A stretch of DNA of 64,000 bases from Sneathiella litorea. GTDB lineage: Bacteria; Pseudomonadota; Alphaproteobacteria; Sneathiellales; Sneathiellaceae. The stretch is from positions 434,357 through 498,356 of the forward strand of contig NZ_WTUW01000001.1 in the NCBI RefSeq assembly GCF_009882915.1, given 5' to 3'. Below, piece by piece: positions 61,312-64,000 of the stretch (its first letter is position 1; every line of letters starts with the position of its first letter). The position numbers and the translations under genes were made by a program. The notes beneath the pieces were generated by a model. The model did no database searches. It had not been told where the DNA came from and saw only the letters and a list, made by a program, of their open reading frames with translations.

Positions 61312-61343
61312 CCTTAACACTTGAGAATTTTTCAAATTTAAGG
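61312..61343. promoter_or_regulatory. Nested inverted repeat upstream of acnA, possible operator
   Basis: CCTTAA-N3-TTGA-N7-TCAA-N2-TTAAGG forms a nearly symmetric 32-bp element centred about 90 bp before the acnA start, in the 266-bp gap between ccmA and acnA. No known regulator site was matched with confidence. Confidence 0.35.
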
Positions 61344-61418
61344 CACATAACGCACATTATTGAACCGGTGCCGCTCACTCGGCATTCCACGTTCCCCCTA
61401 CCTTCAAGGAGCGATAAG

Positions 61419-64000
61419 TTGACAACAACTGGTCACGACAGCCTGAACATTCGCCGCACACTCGATGTCGACGGCGAAAAAATTGACTACTACAGCATCC
61501 CGGAAGCTGAAAAAGCTGGCCTTGGCGATGTCTCCCGCCTTCCGTTTTCCCTGAAAGTCCTGCTTGAAAATCTATTGCGGCATGAAGATGGCCGCACCGT
61601 CACGTCGGAGGATGTAAGTGCGATCGCCGGTTGGCTAAAGGACCGTAAAGCGGATCGTGAAATTGCCTATCGTCCGGCCCGTGTGCTGATGCAGGATTTC
61701 ACCGGCGTGCCGGCCGTTGTCGACCTCGCCGCAATGCGCGATGCTATGGTTGCCCTTGGCGGAGATCCGGAAAAGATTAACCCACTCGCCCAGTGCGACC
61801 TGGTTATTGACCATTCTGTGATGGTTGACAAATTCGGGACAGCGGCCTCCTTCGGTCAGAATGTTGAGCTGGAAATGGAACGGAATGGCGAACGTTATGC
61901 CTTCCTTCGTTGGGGTCAGAAGGCCTTCAACAACTTCCGCGTTGTTCCGCCCGGAACCGGCATTTGCCATCAGGTCAATCTCGAATATCTTGCCCAAACG
62001 GTCTGGACAACAAAAGACCAGAACGGCAATGAAGTCGCTTATCCGGATACATTGGTTGGCACGGACAGCCATACAACCATGGTCAATGGCCTCGCGGTTC
62101 TTGGCTGGGGTGTCGGCGGGATCGAGGCCGAAGCTGTTATGCTCGGTCAACCGATTTCGATGCTTATCCCGGAAGTAGTCGGCTTCAAGCTGACCGGCAA
62201 GCTGAAGGAAGGGACAACGGCAACCGACCTCGTTCTGACCGTAACGCAGATGCTGCGTGCGCAGGGTGTTGTTGGCAAATTCGTCGAATTCTATGGCCCG
62301 GGCATTGCAGAGCTTGGTCTTGCCGACCGGGCAACCATCTCAAACATGGCGCCAGAATATGGCGCGACCTGCGGTTTCTTCCCGATCGACGCCGAGACAA
62401 TTAACTACCTAAACTTCACGGCACGTGATCCGAAACGGGTAAAACTGGTAGAAGCCTATGCGAAGGCACAAGGCATGTGGCGTGACAATAACACGCCGGA
62501 TCCGGAATTCACCGCGACGCTCGAACTGGATATCTCTACCGTTGAACCAAGCTTGGCTGGCCCGAAACGGCCACAGGACCGCGTTCTACTGACCGACGCA
62601 ACCAACGCCTTCCAGGGTGCCCTGCCAGAACTTGCAGGAACGAGCGCCGATCTCGACAAACAGGTTGCTGTCGCTGGCACGGATTACAAAATCGGTCATG
62701 GCAACGTGATTATCGCGGCGATTACCTCCTGTACCAATACCTCTAACCCGAATGTGATGCTGGCGGCTGGTCTGGTGGCTCGCAATGCGCTTGCCAAAGG
62801 CCTGACGGTCAAGCCCTGGGTGAAAACCTCGCTTGCGCCGGGTTCCAAGGTGGTAACGGACTATCTTGAAAAAGCAGGGCTTCAGGATGACCTGGATGCC
62901 CTCGGGTTTAACCTTGTCGGGTACGGCTGTACGACCTGTATCGGAAACTCCGGACCTGTTGAGCCAGCGATTGCAGATGCAATTGCCGAAGGCGAGCTTG
63001 TCGCCTGTTCAGTCCTTTCAGGAAACCGCAACTTCGAAGGCCGTGTGAGCCCGCAGGCAAAAGCGAATTATCTCGCCTCTCCTCCGCTCGTGGTCGCCTA
63101 TGCCATCGCAGGATCGCTCAACATCGACATCACCAAGGATTCCCTTGGCTTAGACAAAGAGGGCAATCCGGTCTATCTGAAAGACATCTGGCCAAGCAAT
63201 GCAGAAGTTCATAAAACTGTCCGCGAGGCTGTTTCACGTGAAATGTTTGAGACGCAATATGCCGATGTGTTCTCTGGTGACAAAACCTGGCAGTCTATTC
63301 CGACTGCAGAAGGCCAGACCTACACCTGGGACAGCAGCTCCACCTATGTTCAGCATCCTCCGTATTTCGAAGGAATGCAGAAGCAACCGGGCGCCTTCGA
63401 AGACATCAAGGGCGCACGTGTTTTGGCGCTGCTCGGGGATTCGGTTACGACCGACCATATCTCGCCTGCAGGCGCGATCAAGGCCGATGGACCAGCCGGT
63501 GAGTATCTGAAATCACATCAGGTTGCGCAAAAGGATTTCAACTCCTACGGTTCCCGTCGTGGTAATGACCAGGTCATGACCCGTGGGACTTTCGCCAATA
63601 TCCGGCTTCGCAACGAAGTGGCGCCGGGAACTGAAGGCGGCGTGACCAAGCATATGCCGGATGGCACACAGATGTGGATCTACGATGCTGCGGTTAAATA
63701 CCGCGAGGAAGGCACCCCGCTGGTGGTCTTTGCCGGAAAAGAATATGGCACGGGTTCCAGCCGTGACTGGGCGGCGAAAGGTACTTTGCTGCTCGGCATC
63801 AAGGCCGTTATCGCAGAGAGCTTCGAACGTATTCACCGTTCCAATCTGGTTGGAATGGGTATATTGCCGCTACAATTTCCAGAAGGCGTTACCCGCAAGA
63901 CGCTCAACCTCGACGGTAGCGAAGTGATTGATCTCGTAGGTATTGAAGCTGGCATTACGCCAGGTATGAATGTTACCTGCAAGATTACGCGGATCGATGG
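61419..64000 (+). CDS. acnA: Aconitate hydratase AcnA, 3' end cut by window
   Basis: Interconverts citrate and isocitrate in the TCA cycle. The frame is open from a TTG at 61419, preceded by AAGGAG seven bases upstream, to the window edge; 860 codons are visible and perhaps 30 are missing. The product begins [15 protein letters not shown]. The [4Fe-4S] ligands are Cys438 ([10 protein letters not shown]), Cys504 and Cys507 ([13 protein letters not shown]), with the same 66- and 3-residue spacing as E. coli AcnA. The [21 protein letters not shown]-type signature is present. Confidence 0.97.
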   Translation, partial: MTTTGHDSLNIRRTLDVDGEKIDYYSIPEAEKAGLGDVSRLPFSLKVLLENLLRHEDGRTVTSEDVSAIAGWLKDRKADREIAYRPARVLMQDFTGVPAVVDLAAMRDAMVALGGDPEKINPLAQCDLVIDHSVMVDKFGTAASFGQNVELEMERNGERYAFLRWGQKAFNNFRVVPPGTGICHQVNLEYLAQTVWTTKDQNGNEVAYPDTLVGTDSHTTMVNGLAVLGWGVGGIEAEAVMLGQPISMLIPEVVGFKLTGKLKEGTTATDLVLTVTQMLRAQGVVGKFVEFYGPGIAELGLADRATISNMAPEYGATCGFFPIDAETINYLNFTARDPKRVKLVEAYAKAQGMWRDNNTPDPEFTATLELDISTVEPSLAGPKRPQDRVLLTDATNAFQGALPELAGTSADLDKQVAVAGTDYKIGHGNVIIAAITSCTNTSNPNVMLAAGLVARNALAKGLTVKPWVKTSLAPGSKVVTDYLEKAGLQDDLDALGFNLVGYGCTTCIGNSGPVEPAIADAIAEGELVACSVLSGNRNFEGRVSPQAKANYLASPPLVVAYAIAGSLNIDITKDSLGLDKEGNPVYLKDIWPSNAEVHKTVREAVSREMFETQYADVFSGDKTWQSIPTAEGQTYTWDSSSTYVQHPPYFEGMQKQPGAFEDIKGARVLALLGDSVTTDHISPAGAIKADGPAGEYLKSHQVAQKDFNSYGSRRGNDQVMTRGTFANIRLRNEVAPGTEGGVTKHMPDGTQMWIYDAAVKYREEGTPLVVFAGKEYGTGSSRDWAAKGTLLLGIKAVIAESFERIHRSNLVGMGILPLQFPEGVTRKTLNLDGSEVIDLVGIEAGITPGMNVTCKITRID

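Overview
The window is chromosomal DNA of an alphaproteobacterium. The evidence is a complete System I cytochrome c maturation set (ccmA to ccmI), the atpHAGDC order without atpBEF, DUF484 next to xerC, a sucCDAB-lpdA/mdh cluster, two ethylmalonyl-CoA pathway genes and two perfect CtrA-type boxes (TTAA-N7-TTAAC). The gene content fits the Rhodospirillales/Sneathiellales/Kordiimonadales part of the class better than the Rhizobiales, but the genus cannot be fixed from this sequence. Coding density is high, with 60 protein genes. No rRNA, tRNA, IS element, prophage or CRISPR array was seen.

Layout. 1-3.65 kb (+): ctpA, a membrane-anchored divergent polysaccharide deacetylase and rppH. 3.65-8.4 kb: an AT-rich gap with a CtrA box, a PilZ-methyltransferase fusion (+), a convergent six-TM histidine kinase (-) with its own CtrA box, and an FAD oxidoreductase (-). 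8.5-15.8 kb (-): atpHAGDC, preceded by priA. 15.9-18.2 kb (+): fsa, DUF484 and xerC. 18.2-20 kb (-): an MFS permease and a GST. 20.1-28.9 kb (-): mdh, sucC, sucD, sucA, odhB and lpdA. 29.3-31.7 kb (+): zapE and an iron-ADH-family protein. 31.7-32.9 kb (-): a PaiB-like protein and an unknown lipoprotein. 33-38.4 kb (-): mcl2, mch and sdhCDAB. 38.6-39.9 kb (-): a secreted beta-helix protein. 40-44.3 kb (-): leuC, leuD, leuB and asd. 44.3-47.8 kb (-): ffh, rpsP, rimM, trmD and rplS. 48-52.6 kb (+): dapF, mtaB, ftsY, septation protein A and a DUF3445 haem demethylase. 52.6-53.9 kb (-): DUF4197 and a NUDIX hydrolase. 53.9-61.2 kb (-): ccmABCDEFGHI. 61.4 kb to the end (+): acnA, cut by the window.

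Most of the window is respiratory and central metabolism: aconitase, 2-oxoglutarate dehydrogenase, succinyl-CoA synthetase, succinate dehydrogenase, malate dehydrogenase, F1-ATPase and cytochrome c maturation. mch and mcl2 suggest acetyl-CoA assimilation by the ethylmalonyl-CoA pathway. The least ordinary segment is 3.65-7.05 kb. There a c-di-GMP-binding PilZ domain is fused to a methyltransferase of the family named after 3-hydroxypalmitate methyl ester (PhcB-type) synthesis. It faces a PhcS/LqsS-like six-TM kinase, and each gene has a CtrA box upstream. I propose this as a candidate cell-cycle-linked signal synthase/sensor pair; that reading is inference.
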